A stretch of 64,000 nt of DNA from Streptomyces sp. NBC_00414 (GCF_036038375.1 NZ_CP107935.1:8246001-8310000), one strand, 5' to 3'; positions 34,354-43,389 are shown, counted from the first letter of the stretch. Program-made: numbers and translations. Notes: generated by a model not told the origin, from the letters alone.

Positions 34354-36552
34354 CTAGGGAGTGCCGTGCGCCTGTTCGCGAATCCTGTCGGTCAACTGGG
34401 CAGGCATCGGCTCGTGCCGGGCATAGGTGCGGTCGAAGCGCGCGGTGCCGTGCGACAGCGAGCGTAGATCGACGGCGTACCGCCCGATCTCGATCTCCGG
34501 CACTTCGGCCCGCACGAGGGTCCGGCCGCCCGCCGCCTGCTCGGTGCCGACGACCCGACCGCGCCGGCCCGACAGATCGCTCAGCACGGCCCCCACGTAC
34601 TCGTCGCCCACCAGGACCGTCACCTCGGCGACCGGCTCCAGGAGATGGATCCGCGCGTCGGCCGCGGCCTCCCGCAGAGCGAGCGCGCCGGCCGTCTGGA
34701 ACGCCGCGTCGGAGGAGTCCACGGAGTGCGCCTTGCCGTCGGTCAGCGTGATCCGTACGTCGATGAGCGGATAGCCCGCCGTCACGCCCCTGGCGGCCTG
34801 GGCGCGCACCCCCTTCTCCACGGACGGGATGAACTGCCGGGGCACGGCACCGCCCACCACCTTGTCGACGAACTCGATGCCGGAGCCGCCGGGCAGCGGC
34901 TCCACCTCGATCTCGCAGATCGCGTACTGCCCGTGCCCGCCGGACTGCTTCACATGGCGCCCGCGCCCGGCCGACCTGGCGGCGAACGTCTCCCGCAGGG
35001 ACACCTTGTGCGGTACGACGTCGACCTGGACGCCGTACCGGTTGCGCAGCCGTTCCAGGGCGACGTCGGCGTGGGCCTCACCCAGACACCACAGGACGAC
35101 CTGGTGGGTGTTCTGGTTCTGTTCCAGGCGCATCGTCGGGTCCTCGGCGACCAGCCGGCCCAGGCCCTGCGAGAGCTTGTCCTCGTCGGCCTTGCTGTGC
35201 GCCTGGATGGCGAGCGGCAGTAAGGGGTCGGGCATCTCCCACGGCTCCATGAGGAGCGGGTCGTCCTTGGCCGAGAGCGTGTCACCGGTCTCGGCGCGGT
35301 TCAGCTTGGCCACACAGGCCAGGTCGCCCGCGATCGCGTGGGTGAGGGCGCGCTGCTGCTTGCCGAAGGGTGCCGACAAGGCGCCGACGCGTTCGTCGAC
35401 GTCGTGGTCCTCGTGGCCGCGGTCGGCGAGCCCGTGCCCGGACACGTGCACCGTCTCGTCGGGGCGCAGCGTCCCGGAGAACACCCGCACCATCGAGACC
35501 CGGCCGACGTACGGGTCGGAGGCGGTCTTCACGACCTCGGCGACCAGCGGCCCGTCCGGGTCGCAGGCCTTGACCCGGCGGGCCCGGCCGTCCGGGGTGG
35601 TGACCGTCGGGGCCTCGCGCTCCAGCGGGGTCGGGAAGCCGCCCGTGATCAGTTCGAGGAGTTCCACGGTGCCCAGCCCCTGACGGGCGCCCTCGGCGGC
35701 CGGCGCGGCGGCGAGCACCGGATGGAAGACACCCCGCGCGACGGCCCGCTCCAGATCCCGCACGAGTGTCTTGAAATCGATCTCCTCACCGCTGAGATAG
35801 CGGTCCATGAGGGTCTCGTCCTCGCTCTCCGAGATGATTCCCTCGATCAGCCGGTTGCGGGCCGTCTCGATGAGCGGCACCTGCTCGGGACCCGGCTCGG
35901 ACTCCTTGCGCTCCCCGGAGGAGTAGTCGAACAGGCGCTGCGAGAGCAGCCCGATCAGTCCCGTCACCGGCACGTGCCCGTCGGGTCCCGGGGGGCCGTG
36001 CAGCGGCAGGTAGAGCGGCAGTACGGCGTCGGGGTCGTCCGCGCCGAAGGCGTCCGCGCAGATCCGGGTCATGTCGTCGAAGTCGGCCCGGGCCGATTCC
36101 AGGTGCGTCACCACGATGGCCCGGGGCATGCCGACCGCCGCGCACTCCTCCCACACCATGCGCGTCGAGCCGTCCACCCCGTCCGAGGCCGAGACGACGA
36201 AAAGGGCCGCGTCCGCCGCTCGCAGACCGGCCCTCAGCTCGCCGACGAAATCGGCGTAACCGGGAGTGTCCAGCACATTGATCTTGTATCCGTCCCAGTC
36301 GACCGGGACCAGCGAGAGCTGCACCGAACGCTGCTGCCGGTGCTCGATCTCGTCGTAGTCGGAGACGGTGCCGCCGTCCTCCACACGGCCCGCCCTGTTC
36401 ACCGCTCCCGCCGTCAGCGCGAGAGCCTCCACCAGAGTGGTCTTGCCCGAGCCGCTGTGGCCGACCAGCACCACATTCCGTACGGACGCGGGGTGGTCGG
36501 CCGCCGTAGCCCTGCCGGCGGCTCCGGGGTGTGCGTTCGCCTTGTCGCCCAT
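34354..36552 (-). CDS. Elongation factor G-like protein EF-G2
   Basis: The 732-residue protein has EF-G architecture: G domain with Walker A GHSGSGKTT and DTPGYADFV, then domains II to V (SDPYVGRVSMVRVFSGTL; VVPHKVSLRETF; SVEKGVRAQAARG). Two GTPase motifs are degenerate. The switch I RGITI of true EF-G is RSVQL here, and the G4 NKxD is replaced by THLE. Such EF-G2 proteins occur in actinobacteria beside the true fusA gene, and the mycobacterial one is reported not to act as a normal translocase. The ATG at 36552 follows GGGAGG. The role is unknown. Confidence 0.92.
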   Translation of the reverse strand: MGDKANAHPGAAGRATAADHPASVRNVVLVGHSGSGKTTLVEALALTAGAVNRAGRVEDGGTVSDYDEIEHRQQRSVQLSLVPVDWDGYKINVLDTPGYADFVGELRAGLRAADAALFVVSASDGVDGSTRMVWEECAAVGMPRAIVVTHLESARADFDDMTRICADAFGADDPDAVLPLYLPLHGPPGPDGHVPVTGLIGLLSQRLFDYSSGERKESEPGPEQVPLIETARNRLIEGIISESEDETLMDRYLSGEEIDFKTLVRDLERAVARGVFHPVLAAAPAAEGARQGLGTVELLELITGGFPTPLEREAPTVTTPDGRARRVKACDPDGPLVAEVVKTASDPYVGRVSMVRVFSGTLRPDETVHVSGHGLADRGHEDHDVDERVGALSAPFGKQQRALTHAIAGDLACVAKLNRAETGDTLSAKDDPLLMEPWEMPDPLLPLAIQAHSKADEDKLSQGLGRLVAEDPTMRLEQNQNTHQVVLWCLGEAHADVALERLRNRYGVQVDVVPHKVSLRETFAARSAGRGRHVKQSGGHGQYAICEIEVEPLPGGSGIEFVDKVVGGAVPRQFIPSVEKGVRAQAARGVTAGYPLIDVRITLTDGKAHSVDSSDAAFQTAGALALREAAADARIHLLEPVAEVTVLVGDEYVGAVLSDLSGRRGRVVGTEQAAGGRTLVRAEVPEIEIGRYAVDLRSLSHGTARFDRTYARHEPMPAQLTDRIREQAHGTP

Positions 36553-36697
36553 GGAATTGCCTCCCGTGCACGGTGAGGTCACTGTGGGCGCGGGCCTGCG
36601 GATCCGCGAATGGCGGCTCCGGTGACGCCCGCGGTGCCATCGAGCTTCGCACTCGTGTCACGGTGCGTCCATACAACGGACGCGATCGTGCCGCCTC

Positions 36698-36757
36698 CCG
36701 GATGCCACCCCGGACATCGCCCCGGATATCGCCCGGGATGTCACCAGGACGTGACAC
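36698..36757. repeat. 12-bp tandem repeat between EF-G2 and pgsA
   Basis: Five units of the form CCGGATATCGCC run from 36698 to 36757, the last two more diverged. The gap between the divergent genes (36553-36859) otherwise shows no clear promoter or other gene. Confidence 0.75.
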
Positions 36758-36859
36758 GGGGCGCGGGTGCCCGACCGTCGCACACGCGCACGCGTGACTA
36801 CGATGGGCCAGCCGGTGGCCAGCAGGGGCCGCCCGGCCACACCGACCCTCGGGAAGGCC

Positions 36860-37582
36860 ATGCTGAACAAGTACGCGCGTGCATTCTTTACGCGTGTCCT
36901 CACACCGTTCGCCGCGTTTCTCATCCGCCGAGGGGTGAGCCCCGACACGGTCACCATCCTGGGCACGGCCGGAGTGATCGCGGGAGCGCTGGTCTTCTTC
37001 CCCCGGGGAGAGCTGTTCTGGGGCACGATCGTCATCACGCTCTTCGTGTTCTCGGACATGGTCGACGGCAACATGGCGCGCCAGCTCGGCCGCTCCAGCC
37101 GCTGGGGCGCCTTCCTCGACTCGACGCTCGACCGGGTCGCCGACAGCGCGATCTTCGGCGGCTTCGCCCTCTGGTACGCGGGCGGCGGTGACAACCTCGT
37201 CCTGTGCGCCGTGTCGATCTTCTGCCTGGCCAGCGGTCAGGTGGTGTCGTACACCAAGGCCAGGGGTGAGTCGATCGGCCTGCCCGTCGCCGTCAACGGC
37301 CTTGTCGAGCGCGCCGAACGCCTGGTGATCTCCCTGGTCGCGGCCGGTCTGGCGGGCTTCCACAAGACCTTCGGCGTGCCCGGCATCGACGTGCTGCTGC
37401 CGATCGCGCTGTGGATCGTCGCCGTGGGCAGCGTCGTCACGCTGATCCAGCGCGTCGTCACGGTGCGCCGGGAGGCCGCCGAGGCCGACGCGGCGGTCAC
37501 CGCCCCGCCCGGGAACACGCCGGGAAGCACACCCGGGAACACCCCGGGGAACGCTTCGCGCAACAGCGGGGCCACCTCGTGA
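36860..37582 (+). CDS. pgsA: CDP-alcohol phosphatidyltransferase, probable phosphatidylinositol phosphate synthase
   Basis: The 240-residue membrane enzyme has the full CDP-alcohol phosphotransferase motif: DGNMAR, a gap of eight, then GAFLDSTLDRVAD, with all four metal-binding aspartates. Six hydrophobic helices are predicted. It precedes an acyltransferase and a PimA-like mannosyltransferase exactly as pgsA1 does in mycobacteria, so inositol phosphate is the likely acceptor, giving PI for mannosides. The C-terminus is a Gly/Asn/Thr/Pro repeat (GNTPGSTPGNTPGNAS) that looks recently expanded. The ATG follows GGGAAGG. Its stop overlaps the next start. Confidence 0.92.
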   Translation: MLNKYARAFFTRVLTPFAAFLIRRGVSPDTVTILGTAGVIAGALVFFPRGELFWGTIVITLFVFSDMVDGNMARQLGRSSRWGAFLDSTLDRVADSAIFGGFALWYAGGGDNLVLCAVSIFCLASGQVVSYTKARGESIGLPVAVNGLVERAERLVISLVAAGLAGFHKTFGVPGIDVLLPIALWIVAVGSVVTLIQRVVTVRREAAEADAAVTAPPGNTPGSTPGNTPGNASRNSGATS

Positions 37583-38592
37583 GCGGTCCGCGGGACCAGC
37601 TGGCGTACGGCGCGTACGCCGCGGGCTGGGGAGCCGTCAAGCGACTCCCCGAGCCCGTCGCGGTGCGCCTCGGCCGGACCATCGCCGACATCGCGTGGAA
37701 GCGCCGCGGCAAGGGCGTACTGCGCCTCGAATCGAACTACGCGCGCGTGCTGCCCGACGCGAGCCCGGAGCGGCTCAGGGAGCTGTCCCGCGCGGGCATG
37801 CGCTCGTACCTGCGCTACTGGATGGAGTCGTTCCGGCTGCCCGCCTGGAGCAAGGAGCGCATCAGGAGCGGTTTCGAGCCGAAGGACCTCCACCATCTGA
37901 CCGAGGGGCTCGCGGCGGGCAAGGGCGTCATCATCGCGCTGCCGCACCTGGGCAACTGGGACCTCGCGGGCGCCTGGGTCACCACCAAGCTGGGGATCCC
38001 GTTCACGACGGTCGCCGAGCGCCTCAAGCCGGAGAAGCTGTACGACCGGTTCGTGGCGTACCGCGAGGGCCTCGGCATGGAGGTGCTGCCGCACAGCGGC
38101 GGCACCGCGTTCGGCACGCTGGCCAGGCGGCTGCGCGACGGCGGCCTGATCTGCCTGGTCGCCGAGCGCGACCTGTCCGCCTCCGGCGTCGAGGTCACCT
38201 TCTTCGGGGACACCACCCGGATGCCCGCAGGGCCCGCGCTGCTCGCCCAGCAGACCGGCGCGCTGCTGCTGCCGGTGACACTGTGGTACGACGACTCGCC
38301 CGTGATGCGTGGCCGAGTCCATCCCCCTGTCGAGGCGCCCGAGTCAGGTACCCGGGCCGAGAAGACGTCTGTGATGACGCAGGCGCTGGCCGATGCCTTC
38401 GCCACGGGGATCGCCGACCATCCGGAGGACTGGCACATGCTGCAACGTCTGTGGCTCGCCGACCTGGAGCCCCGCCCGGGGCCGGCCGAGGGGGAGTCCC
38501 CGGCCCCCGCGGAGTCCGCCTCGAAGACCCCCGGCGGGGAGCACCCGTCCGGAGCGCACGGCGGACCGGTCCGGCCAGGGGAGCGGCCGTGA
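37579..38592 (+). CDS. Phosphatidylinositol mannoside acyltransferase (LpxL/HtrB family)
   Basis: The 337-residue protein has the lysophospholipid acyltransferase-like motif LPHLGNWDLAG (HxxxxD catalytic pair) and the later ERDLSASGVEVTFFGD block typical of this family. In mycobacteria the ortholog (PatA) adds a palmitoyl group to PIM1/PIM2. The GTG start overlaps the pgsA stop in GTGA, and its own stop overlaps the pimA start the same way, so the three are translationally coupled. The C-terminal 50 residues are a low-complexity Pro/Glu/Ala tail. It acts at the cytoplasmic face of the membrane. Confidence 0.92.
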   Translation: MSGPRDQLAYGAYAAGWGAVKRLPEPVAVRLGRTIADIAWKRRGKGVLRLESNYARVLPDASPERLRELSRAGMRSYLRYWMESFRLPAWSKERIRSGFEPKDLHHLTEGLAAGKGVIIALPHLGNWDLAGAWVTTKLGIPFTTVAERLKPEKLYDRFVAYREGLGMEVLPHSGGTAFGTLARRLRDGGLICLVAERDLSASGVEVTFFGDTTRMPAGPALLAQQTGALLLPVTLWYDDSPVMRGRVHPPVEAPESGTRAEKTSVMTQALADAFATGIADHPEDWHMLQRLWLADLEPRPGPAEGESPAPAESASKTPGGEHPSGAHGGPVRPGERP

Positions 38593-39761
38593 GGATCGGC
38601 ATCGTCTGCCCGTACTCCTGGGACGTCCCCGGAGGAGTCCAGTTCCACATCCGCGACCTGGCGGACCACCTCATCGCGCTCGGGCACCACGTGTCCGTCC
38701 TCGCCCCCGCCGACGACGAGACACCGCTCCCGCCGTACGTCGTCTCGGCGGGCCGTGCCGTGCCCGTGCGGTACAACGGCTCGGTCGCGCGCCTCAACTT
38801 CGGGTTCCTGTCCGCCGCGCGGGTGCGCCGCTGGCTGCACGACGGCACGTTCGACGTGATCCACATCCACGAGCCGGCCTCGCCCTCCCTCGGCCTGCTG
38901 GCCTGCTGGGCGGCCCAGGGACCGATCGTCGCGACCTTCCACACCTCGAACCCGCGGTCCCGGGCGATGATCGCCGCGTACCCGATCCTGCAGCCCGCCC
39001 TGGAGAAGATCAGCGCGCGGATCGCGGTGAGCGAGTACGCGCGGCGCACGCTTGTCGAGCACCTGGGCGGTGACGCCGTGGTCATCCCGAACGGCGTCGA
39101 CGTGGACCACTTCGCGAAGGCCGAGCCCAACCCCGAGTGGCAGGGCGGGACGATCGGCTTCGTGGGCCGCATCGACGAGCCCCGCAAGGGCCTGCCGGTC
39201 CTCATGAAGGCGCTGCCGAAGATCCTCGCCGAACGGCCCGGGACCCGGCTGCTGGTCGCCGGACGCGGTGACGAGAAGGAGGCCGTCGAGAAGCTTCCCG
39301 CCGAGCTGCGCCCGCGCGTGGAGTTCCTCGGCATGGTCAGCGACGAGGACAAGGCACGGTTCCTGCGCAGCGTCGACCTGTACATCGCGCCCAACACCGG
39401 CGGCGAGAGCTTCGGGATCATCCTGGTCGAGGCCATGTCCGCGGGCGCGCCCGTGCTCGCCTCCGACCTCGACGCGTTCGCACAGGTCCTCGACCAGGGC
39501 GCGGCGGGGGAGCTGTTCGCCAACGAGGACGCGGACGCGCTGGCCGCCGCGGCGGTACGGCTCCTCGGTGATCCGGGGCGGCGCGCGGAACTCAGCGAGC
39601 GGGGGAGCGCGCACGTGCGGCGCTTCGACTGGTCGACGGTCGGGGCGGACATCCTGTCCGTGTACGAGACGGTCACCGACGGGGCCGCGGCCGTCGCGGC
39701 GGCGGACGATCCGACCGAGCCGGGGGGTCTGCTGGCCCGCTTCGGCCTGGCCCGAGACTGA
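38589..39761 (+). CDS. pimA: GT4 phosphatidylinositol mannosyltransferase
   Basis: The 390-residue enzyme is a GT-B glycosyltransferase of family 4. It has CPYSWDVPGGVQFHIRDLADHL at the N-terminus, GFVGRIDEPRKGL at the domain joint and the donor-binding EX7E motif GGESFGIILVEAMSAG. Gene order and the opening motif match mycobacterial PimA, which moves mannose from GDP-mannose to phosphatidylinositol. The GTG start overlaps the upstream stop in GTGA. It is the last gene of the pgsA-acyltransferase-pimA operon, with intergenic repeats after it. Confidence 0.9.
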   Translation: MRIGIVCPYSWDVPGGVQFHIRDLADHLIALGHHVSVLAPADDETPLPPYVVSAGRAVPVRYNGSVARLNFGFLSAARVRRWLHDGTFDVIHIHEPASPSLGLLACWAAQGPIVATFHTSNPRSRAMIAAYPILQPALEKISARIAVSEYARRTLVEHLGGDAVVIPNGVDVDHFAKAEPNPEWQGGTIGFVGRIDEPRKGLPVLMKALPKILAERPGTRLLVAGRGDEKEAVEKLPAELRPRVEFLGMVSDEDKARFLRSVDLYIAPNTGGESFGIILVEAMSAGAPVLASDLDAFAQVLDQGAAGELFANEDADALAAAAVRLLGDPGRRAELSERGSAHVRRFDWSTVGADILSVYETVTDGAAAVAAADDPTEPGGLLARFGLARD

Positions 39762-39770
39762 GAGGCGCCG

Positions 39771-40011
39771 TCCCCTGGGGGCTGCGCCCCCGGACCCCGC
39801 CGTCGGCCTGAACGGCCTCGTCCTCAAACGCCGGACGGGCTGAAAAGCCAAGCCCCGGCGAAGCCGGCTTTCAAGGGGCGCGGGGAACTGCGCGACCAGC
39901 ACTCATCGGACCCGCACCCGACAACCCCGCCGCGGCAGCCGGCTTTCAAGGGGCGCGGGGAACGGCGCACTCGGCCCCATCGGACCCGCACCCGACAACC
40001 CCGGCGCCGGA
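39771..40011. repeat. Intergenic repeat block: GC hairpin, CTCAAACGCCGGACGGGCTG element and a 75-bp tandem duplication
   Basis: The block holds a CCTGGGGGCTGCGCCCCCGG hairpin (39774-39793) and the element CTCAAACGCCGGACGGGCTG (about 39823-39842), also found at 57605. A 75-bp unit is repeated at 39862-39936 and 39937-40011. Each unit contains the dispersed GGGGCGCGGGGAAC core (about 39876 and 39951). It fills the gap after pimA; no gene is seen in it. Confidence 0.85.
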
Positions 40012-40074
40012 GGCGCCGCCCAGGGGCCGACGCCGCGTCGGACGGCGAAGGCCCCACCGGTAGCGTGTGCCCCC

Positions 40075-40620
40075 GTGACCTCCACACTGATCTGGATCGT
40101 GGTCGCCCTCGTGGCGATCGGCCTCTACCTGAGCTGGACAGCGGGCCGACTCGACCGCCTGCACTCGCGGATCGACGCCGCCCGCGCCGCACTCGACGCA
40201 CAGCTCCTGAGGCGCGCCTCGGTGGCACAGGAACTGGCCACCGCCGGAGTACTCGATCCGGCCGCGTCGATGGTGCTCTACGAGGCCGCGCACGCGGCCC
40301 GGCAGGCCGAGGAGGACAACAGGGAGGTCGCCGAGAGCGACCTCAGCCAGGCACTGCGGGCCGTCTTCGGAGAGGCCGAGCAGGTCGAGGCGGTCCAGGC
40401 GGCCCCGGGCGGCGAGGACGCGGCCAGGGAACTCGCCCAGGCGGTACGCAGGGTCCCGATGGCCAGGCGCTTCCACAACGACGCCGTACGGGCGGCCCGC
40501 GCGCTGCGCCGCCACCGCAAGGTGCGCTGGTTCCGGCTGGCCGGACACGCGCCCTTCCCGCTGGCCTTCGAGATGGACGACGAGCCCCCGACGGCGCTGG
40601 CGGACCGCCCCGGGACATAG
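40075..40620 (+). CDS. LemA-like single-pass membrane protein
   Basis: The 181-residue protein starts with a membrane helix (LIWIVVALVAIGLYLSW). Long amphipathic helices follow (RLDRLHSRIDAARAALDAQ; LRRASVAQELAT) and a C-terminal ARRFHNDAVRAARALRRHR with FPLAFEMDDE. This pattern resembles LemA, whose soluble helices end in YNxxVxxYN and a YFE-type terminus, although the match is loose. Function is unknown. The GTG lies nine bases after a TAGCGT box (40061-40066) with no ribosome binding site, suggesting a leaderless mRNA. Confidence 0.75.
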   Translation: MTSTLIWIVVALVAIGLYLSWTAGRLDRLHSRIDAARAALDAQLLRRASVAQELATAGVLDPAASMVLYEAAHAARQAEEDNREVAESDLSQALRAVFGEAEQVEAVQAAPGGEDAARELAQAVRRVPMARRFHNDAVRAARALRRHRKVRWFRLAGHAPFPLAFEMDDEPPTALADRPGT

Positions 40621-40801
40621 TCCGCGAGCCCGCCGCGGCCCAGCCGGTGTGTGAACCCCGGACAATCCCCTGACCAGCGGCAACGCGCATCGCGGCGCGG
40701 AAAATGAGCCACCGCCTGTCCATTGGCCCTTGCTGTGGCCTGGTCCCCGGGCGTTTCCTCGGTGTTTGCAGAAGCCCTCTTTCACCGAGTGAGGTCAACC
40801 C

Positions 40802-41725
40802 TTGTCCAGCACGCTCTCCCACCCCGCCCAGCCCACCGACACCCCGGCCACCGGCACCGCGCGCGTGAAGCGCGGTATGGCCGAGCAGCTCAAGGGCGGC
40901 GTGATCATGGACGTCGTCACGCCCGACCAGGCGAAGATCGCCGAGGACGCGGGCGCCGTGGCCGTGATGGCCCTGGAGCGGGTCCCGGCCGACATCCGCA
41001 AGGACGGCGGCGTGGCGCGCATGTCCGACCCGGACATGATCGAGGGCATCATCGAGGCCGTCTCGATCCCGGTGATGGCGAAGTCGCGCATCGGCCACTT
41101 CGTGGAGGCCCAGGTCCTGCAGTCCCTCGGCGTCGACTACATCGACGAGTCCGAGGTCCTCACCCCCGCCGACGAGGTCAACCACTCCGACAAGTGGGCC
41201 TACACGACTCCCTTCGTCTGTGGCGCCACCAACCTGGGCGAGGCCCTGCGCCGCATAGCCGAGGGCGCCGCCATGATCCGCTCCAAGGGCGAGGCCGGCA
41301 CCGGCAACGTCGTCGAGGCCGTCCGCCACCTGCGCCAGATCAAGAACGAGATCGCCCGGCTGCGCGGCTACGACAACAACGAGCTGTACGCCGCCGCCAA
41401 GGAGCTGCGCGCCCCGTACGAGATCGTCAAGGAGGTCGCCGAGCTGGGCAAGCTCCCGGTCGTGCTGTTCTCCGCCGGTGGCGTGGCCACCCCGGCCGAC
41501 GCCGCCCTGATGCGCCAGCTCGGCGCCGAGGGTGTCTTCGTCGGCTCCGGCATCTTCAAGTCCGGCGACCCCGCCAAGCGCGCCGCGGCCATCGTGAAGG
41601 CCACCACCTTCTACGACGACCCGAAGATCATCGCGGACGCCTCCCGCAACCTGGGCGAGGCCATGGTCGGCATCAACTGCGACACCCTCCCCGAGTCCGA
41701 GCGCTACGCGAACCGCGGCTGGTAG
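40802..41725 (+). CDS. pdxS: Pyridoxal 5'-phosphate synthase lyase subunit
   Basis: The 307-residue protein is PdxS, the TIM-barrel subunit that builds PLP from ribose 5-phosphate, glyceraldehyde 3-phosphate and ammonia. It has GGVIMDVV, VMALERVPADIR, MAKSRIGHFVEAQ with a catalytic lysine, and IRSKGEAGTGNV with the second lysine. Twelve PdxS and twelve PdxT form the complex. A TTG start at 40802 follows GTGAGG; it is used since the conserved sequence begins soon after. pdxT follows after 136 bp that hold a tandem repeat. Confidence 0.97.
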   Translation: MSSTLSHPAQPTDTPATGTARVKRGMAEQLKGGVIMDVVTPDQAKIAEDAGAVAVMALERVPADIRKDGGVARMSDPDMIEGIIEAVSIPVMAKSRIGHFVEAQVLQSLGVDYIDESEVLTPADEVNHSDKWAYTTPFVCGATNLGEALRRIAEGAAMIRSKGEAGTGNVVEAVRHLRQIKNEIARLRGYDNNELYAAAKELRAPYEIVKEVAELGKLPVVLFSAGGVATPADAALMRQLGAEGVFVGSGIFKSGDPAKRAAAIVKATTFYDDPKIIADASRNLGEAMVGINCDTLPESERYANRGW

Positions 41726-41727
41726 TC

Positions 41728-41835
41728 GCCCTCGGGACGGCACGCACACTCCGGACGGCAGGCGTCGTCCGGACGTCAGACGTCATCCTGACGGCACTCA
41801 CCCTCCGGACGGAAAGCACCCTCTTCAGGGCACCC
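41728..41835. repeat. 18-bp degenerate tandem array between pdxS and pdxT
   Basis: Six consecutive 18-bp units run from 41728, three bases after the pdxS stop. The first five share a core like TCCGGACGGCA; the sixth is weaker. They occupy almost the whole gap between two genes of one enzyme complex. Confidence 0.8.
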
Positions 41836-41861
41836 CTTCACACAAGGCAGGCACTCCGTAG

Positions 41862-42467
41862 ATGAGCACCACCCCCGTCATAGGCGTCCTGGCCCTCCAG
41901 GGCGACGTACGGGAGCACCTCATCGCCCTGGCCTCGGCGGACGCCGTGGCCAGGCCGGTGCGGCGCCCCGAGGAACTCGCCGAGGTGGACGGACTGATCG
42001 TCCCCGGCGGTGAGTCCACCACCATCTCCAAACTGGCCGTCCTCTTCGGCCTGATGGAGCCACTCCGCGCGCGCGTGCGAGCCGGTCTGCCCGTCTACGG
42101 CAGCTGCGCGGGCATGATCATGCTCGCCGACAAGATCCTCGACCCGCGCTCGGGCCAGGAGACCATCGGCGGCATCGACATGATCGTGCGCCGCAACGCC
42201 TTCGGACGGCAGAACGAATCCTTCGAGGCGAAGGTCGACGTGGCGGGCATCGAGGGCGATGCCGTGGAGGGCCTCTTCATCCGGGCCCCGTGGGTCGAGT
42301 CGGTGGGTGCCGAGGCCGAGGTGCTTGCGGAGCACGCCGGTCACATCGTCGCCGTACGCCAGGGCAACGCGCTCGCCACGTCTTTCCACCCGGAACTGAC
42401 CGGCGACCACCGCGTGCACGGTCTCTTCGTCGACATGGTGCGCGCGAACCGGACAGCGGCGTCCTAG
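41862..42467 (+). CDS. pdxT: Pyridoxal 5'-phosphate synthase glutaminase subunit
   Basis: The 201-residue protein is PdxT, a class I glutamine amidotransferase that supplies ammonia to PdxS. It carries PGGESTTISKL, the nucleophile in YGSCAGMIMLAD and the catalytic His-x-Glu in TSFHPELTGD. Length is normal. The ATG at 41862 has only a modest AAGGCAGG upstream, so translation could depend on pdxS. yebC follows after 79 bp. Confidence 0.97.
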   Translation: MSTTPVIGVLALQGDVREHLIALASADAVARPVRRPEELAEVDGLIVPGGESTTISKLAVLFGLMEPLRARVRAGLPVYGSCAGMIMLADKILDPRSGQETIGGIDMIVRRNAFGRQNESFEAKVDVAGIEGDAVEGLFIRAPWVESVGAEAEVLAEHAGHIVAVRQGNALATSFHPELTGDHRVHGLFVDMVRANRTAAS

Positions 42468-42546
42468 TAGGATCTGGGCGTCCCCCGCAGGCTCTCGCAG
42501 TCCCGGGGTGTTCGTACCGGTTGGGTTACGCGAAGGAGACAGGCAG

Positions 42547-43299
42547 ATGTCCGGCCACTCTAAATGGGCTACGACGAAGCACAAGAAGGCCGTGATCGAC
42601 GCCAAACGCGGCAAGCTCTTCGCGAAGCTGATCAAGAACATCGAGGTCGCGGCGCGGATGGGCGGCGTCGACCTCGACGGCAATCCGACGCTGTACGACG
42701 CCGTGCAGAAGGCCAAGAAGTCCTCTGTTCCCAACAAGAACATCGACTCCGCGGTCAAGCGCGGCGGCGGTCTCGAAGCCGGCGGCGCCGACTACGAGAC
42801 GATCATGTACGAGGGGTACGGCCCGAACGGTGTCGCGGTGCTCATCGAGTGCCTCACCGACAACCGCAACCGCGCCGCCTCCGACGTACGTGTCGCCATG
42901 ACCCGCAACGGCGGCAACATGGCCGACCCGGGTTCCGTCTCGTACCTCTTCAACCGCAAGGGCGTCGTCATCGTCCCCAAGGGCGAGCTGTCCGAGGACG
43001 ACGTCCTGGACGCCGTGCTCGACGCGGGCGCCGAGGAGGTCAACGACCTCGGTGAGTCCTTCGAGGTCATCTCCGAGGCCACCGACCTGGTCGCCGTGCG
43101 CACCGCGCTCCAGGAGGCCGGTGTCGACTACGACTCCGCCGACGCCAACTTCGTCCCCACCATGCAGGTCGAGCTGGACGAGGACGGCGCCCGGAAGATC
43201 TTCAAGCTCATCGACGCCCTTGAGGACAGCGACGACGTGCAGAACGTCTTCGCCAACTTCGACGTGAGCGACGAGGTCATGGAGAAGGTCGACGCGTAA
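42547..43299 (+). CDS. yebC: YebC/PmpR family protein
   Basis: The 250-residue protein begins MSGHSKWATTKHKKAVIDAKRG, the signature of the YebC/TACO1 family, and has the three-domain length expected. Members act as transcription regulators or help ribosomes over proline-rich stretches; which applies here is open. It is upstream of ruvCAB, the usual actinobacterial position. GAAGGAGACAGGCAG precedes the ATG. A hairpin terminator follows, so it is not co-transcribed with ruvC. Confidence 0.95.
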   Translation: MSGHSKWATTKHKKAVIDAKRGKLFAKLIKNIEVAARMGGVDLDGNPTLYDAVQKAKKSSVPNKNIDSAVKRGGGLEAGGADYETIMYEGYGPNGVAVLIECLTDNRNRAASDVRVAMTRNGGNMADPGSVSYLFNRKGVVIVPKGELSEDDVLDAVLDAGAEEVNDLGESFEVISEATDLVAVRTALQEAGVDYDSADANFVPTMQVELDEDGARKIFKLIDALEDSDDVQNVFANFDVSDEVMEKVDA

Positions 43300-43357
43300 C
43301 TCCGCACTCGGCGCTCCGCACTTCGCGCGTGACGCCGCGGCGAGCCGTACGGGCTCA

Positions 43358-43389
43358 ACGGGCCGACGGGACACACCCCGTCGGCCCGT
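43358..43389. terminator. 13-bp hairpin after yebC
   Basis: ACGGGCCGACGGG (43358-43370) pairs perfectly with 43377-43389 around ACACAC, 58 bp after the yebC stop. Confidence 0.8.
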
